Origin: Bradyrhizobium icense
GTDB taxonomy: Bacteria > Pseudomonadota > Alphaproteobacteria > Rhizobiales > Xanthobacteraceae
NCBI RefSeq assembly: GCF_001693385.1
Contig: NZ_CP016428.1
Span: 2,418,001-2,482,000 of the forward strand
DNA length: 64,000 nucleotides
Direction of reading: 5' to 3'
Part shown: positions 62,263 to 64,000 of the stretch, one piece after another
How the letters are laid out: every line of letters begins with the position of its first letter
Numbering within the stretch: position 1 is the stretch's first letter
Notes under the pieces: model-generated
Database searches by the model: none
Told to the model about the DNA's origin: nothing
Seen by the model: the letters and a program-made list of their open reading frames with translations, nothing else
Position numbers and translations under genes: made by a program

Positions 62263-62718
62263 TCGGGCGTGTCTCAAAGGTGTGCTACGCAGCGGGATGC
62301 CTAACGGCTGGCTCATTCACCAAGAGCCTGCTTCGCAACCCCTTTAGGCGGTTTGGCTACGGCCTCAACTTTCAGCCTTCCCAAAGGTCACTTTCCACAC
62401 CTAGAGCTTCAGTGCGGTTCGTAGTCACGCTTCAATGGCTACGAAGGCCACCGGTCCATCCGGGTAACCCACCTGTAAGGCGGTGACTTGCGCGTGGCGG
62501 CCGTTTGATCAAATGATTGCACGAATGGGGGGCGGTTGGTGGGCCGCCCGTGCAGGGAGTAATCCTTAAAGGGTAGGAACGCGTTTTGGAAATTCCGCGT
62601 TGATCAGATACGGCGGTGAACACCCGCCGCAGGGTCCCCGTCCCTTGCGCGCTCCGCAACCCTTTAGGGACCGATCTCCAACCGCGCCGCGCGAGCGGAG
62701 CGGAGTGGCAGGGCGGCA
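62263..62718. other. Gene-free accessory interval
   Basis: About 450 bases with no convincing gene. A short near-repeat is present: CTTCGCAACCCCTTTAGG at 62330-62347 and CTCCGCAACCCTTTAGGG near 62652. Its meaning is unclear. The rest holds nothing that I recognise. Confidence 0.4.
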
Positions 62719-63366
62719 ATGCGATATCTCAAACTGGCAATCCTGGTTTTGGCATATGCGCTGATATCATCGCCCGCGCTTGCGCAAACCTGTTGCCCGG
62801 CCGGCTGCGCGCCAGAGGCCGATCGGTGCGTGACCAAGGGTCCGCTGTGGACCAGATGCATTCCCATCGCCTGTGCCGAGGGTTCTCGAACGCCTTCCGT
62901 CGGGGCTTCTGGCCCTACGGCCAAGTACCGAAAGAGCGCGGTGCGCGCCCGCCCGCCGCGCACAACACGTACTTACGTGCCCCCACGTCAGATCCCCCCG
63001 CATTGCCCATTGATAAATCCAACCAGAGCACAGGTCGACGAGGCGACTAATCAATGCGTGAACGCGTTGACCCGAAGTGCGCAGTTGCGGGAATGCGTTT
63101 TCGAGGACGATGCCGGTAGGGCCGAAGACAAAAGAACTGGCCTTAGCTGCCCTGATCGTCAAGCTGCGCTGGCTAGGCAGTGTCTAAGACGCTGCGCCAA
63201 CTACGCATCCGATACGACCCACTTAGTGTGCACCGGCAGCTATCCGAACACCGTCTGGCATATCTCCTTTGGAGATATCCTCGGCGACACCGGCAATTCC
63301 GCGCGCGTAGACCTCTGCGGGCCTCCGCTAAGAAGCATCTTCGCGAAAAAGCCGCCACCGGGTTGA
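62719..63366 (+). CDS. Secreted cysteine-rich protein of unknown function
   Basis: A 215-residue protein with a clean signal peptide (MRYLKLAILVLAYALISSPA, cut after ALAQ). The mature part has many Cys (TCCPAGCAPEADRCVTKG, then PDRQAALARQCLRRCANYAS) that probably form disulfides. A basic proline-rich middle separates the two Cys regions. No family was recognised. It lies alone, 200 bases before the second element B. It could be an exported effector-like or envelope protein, which is speculation. Confidence 0.6.
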   Translation: MRYLKLAILVLAYALISSPALAQTCCPAGCAPEADRCVTKGPLWTRCIPIACAEGSRTPSVGASGPTAKYRKSAVRARPPRTTRTYVPPRQIPPHCPLINPTRAQVDEATNQCVNALTRSAQLRECVFEDDAGRAEDKRTGLSCPDRQAALARQCLRRCANYASDTTHLVCTGSYPNTVWHISFGDILGDTGNSARVDLCGPPLRSIFAKKPPPG

Positions 63367-63573
63367 GTGTGATGTCGGAACGTGCAGGGCAACGACCTAG
63401 TCTATGTGGCAAGGTCGACGATGGCTTGGACAAGAAGTCCGCCGCTACTTGCGTCAGCGCCTGAGCCGCTGATCGGCAAAACCGCTACAATGGGCAGATT
63501 AGCTCGGGAGTTGGGCCGTACTCGATCACCACCGAGGCGGTCCGTTTACTGGCGGCTCATGTCTGCTCAGGAT

Positions 63574-64000
63574 CTTGGCCGTGTAAAAACGCCGGTCCCT
63601 AGGCAGTCGAGCGGAAGCCATGACCGGCTTGGTGTCAGGCCGCGATCGCAGCCATCAGCGGCTTGATCCCGACGATGTTCATGACCCGTGTCAGATTGTA
63701 GGCCAGGATGGAGAGCGCCATTTCGGCCGCCACTTTCGGAAGCGTTTTGGTCAGGAAGTGTGTCGCTCCCATGCGGGCTTTCATGGTGCCGAACGGATGC
63801 TCGACTGTTTCGCGACGCTGACGCATGGCGTGCGGGTTTGCATCAAGGCGATGCTGCACAGCATCGAGCAGATGCTCATGCTCCCATCGCGTAATCCGCC
63901 GTTCTGACCCAGGCGTGCATTGGGTCTTGATCGAACAGCTTTGACAGGCCGTGGTCCAGTAGCGCCGCAGCACCTTGCCGTCTTCTTCATTCATATAGCG
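63574..64000 (-). mobile_element. Element B copy 2, truncated by the window edge
   Basis: CTTGGCCGTGTAAAAAC at 63574 begins a sequence identical in layout to that at 56469, offset by 7105 bases, and continues to the end of the window in the same orientation. Confidence 0.9.
63635..64000 (-). CDS. Transposase of element B copy 2 (C-terminal part only in window)
   Basis: The last roughly 120 codons of the IS1182-type transposase are present, with the same TAA/TGA end position relative to the IS as in copy 1 and with the final Glu block ETVEHPFGTMKARMG. Its protein sequence matches copy 1 over this length, so the duplication is recent. The N-terminal part lies beyond the right edge. Confidence 0.9.
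   Translation of the reverse strand, partial: RYMNEEDGKVLRRYWTTACQSCSIKTQCTPGSERRITRWEHEHLLDAVQHRLDANPHAMRQRRETVEHPFGTMKARMGATHFLTKTLPKVAAEMALSILAYNLTRVMNIVGIKPLMAAIAA

Larger units (their letters stand above)
58033..63573. mobile_element. 5.5-kb segment bracketed by two direct copies of element B
   Basis: The copies at 56469 and 63574 have the same orientation and enclose cargo with two recombinase genes, a DUF1326-DUF2182 pair, RidA and a secreted protein. This is the layout of a composite transposon or of a region that can be lost by recombination between the copies. Mobility is inferred; the second copy runs off the window. Confidence 0.55.

Overview
The window is high-GC alphaproteobacterial DNA, most likely from a Bradyrhizobium or close relative (Nitrobacteraceae). 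The evidence is the core gene set: a MucR-type regulator, a TIGR03808/TIGR03809 pair, DUF2336, DUF1491 and DUF5330 proteins, a DivJ-like kinase, two-subunit methylmalonyl-CoA mutase, a Tct-type transporter, and two copies of a GTAGGGTGGGCA palindromic repeat.\n\nRegion 1 (1-about 21.4 kb) is the right part of a prophage. From left to right it holds P22-like tail-accessory and DNA-ejection genes (1-5153), a tail fibre/spike block whose members carry export signals (5.3-9.9 kb), a lysis block with endolysin, holin-like and small membrane genes (10.0-12.6 kb), and a second structural block ending in a 1018-residue glycosidase-like tail protein (12.7-17.6 kb). Three similar terminators separate these blocks. 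An opposing leftward run of ten small genes (20450 to 17574) starts at a divergent promoter shared with a ribbon-helix-helix regulator and ends with an FkbM-type methyltransferase. Three more leftward genes lie upstream. No integrase, capsid or packaging gene is visible; they are either beyond the left edge or missing.\n\nRegion 2 (21.9-54.4 kb) is ordinary chromosome. It includes TIGR03809/TIGR03808, a pyroglutamyl-peptidase-like gene coupled to meaB, tctCBA, both methylmalonyl-CoA mutase subunits with a GFA-family gene between them, folP-folB-folK, a HerA-like ATPase, an M20 peptidase, two membrane glycosyltransferases, an epimerase, a class II aldolase, mucR, sufE, a DivJ-like kinase with a peptidoglycan-binding-domain protein, and DUF2336. 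The DUF2336 upstream region carries two perfect TTAA-N7-TTAA (CtrA-type) boxes. MeaB is the chaperone of methylmalonyl-CoA mutase, so meaB and mutA/mutB serve the same propionyl-CoA route although they lie about 5 kb apart.\n\nRegion 3 (54.5-64 kb) is accessory DNA. It contains one IS1182-like element with clear 25-bp inverted repeats, then a second IS1182-type element present twice in direct orientation (56469-58032 and 63574-beyond the edge). These two copies bracket about 5.5 kb holding a catalytic-domain-only tyrosine recombinase, a DUF1326-DUF2182 pair, a broken Xer-like recombinase behind a strong hairpin, a RidA-family gene and a secreted cysteine-rich protein. No rRNA, tRNA or CRISPR array was recognised.
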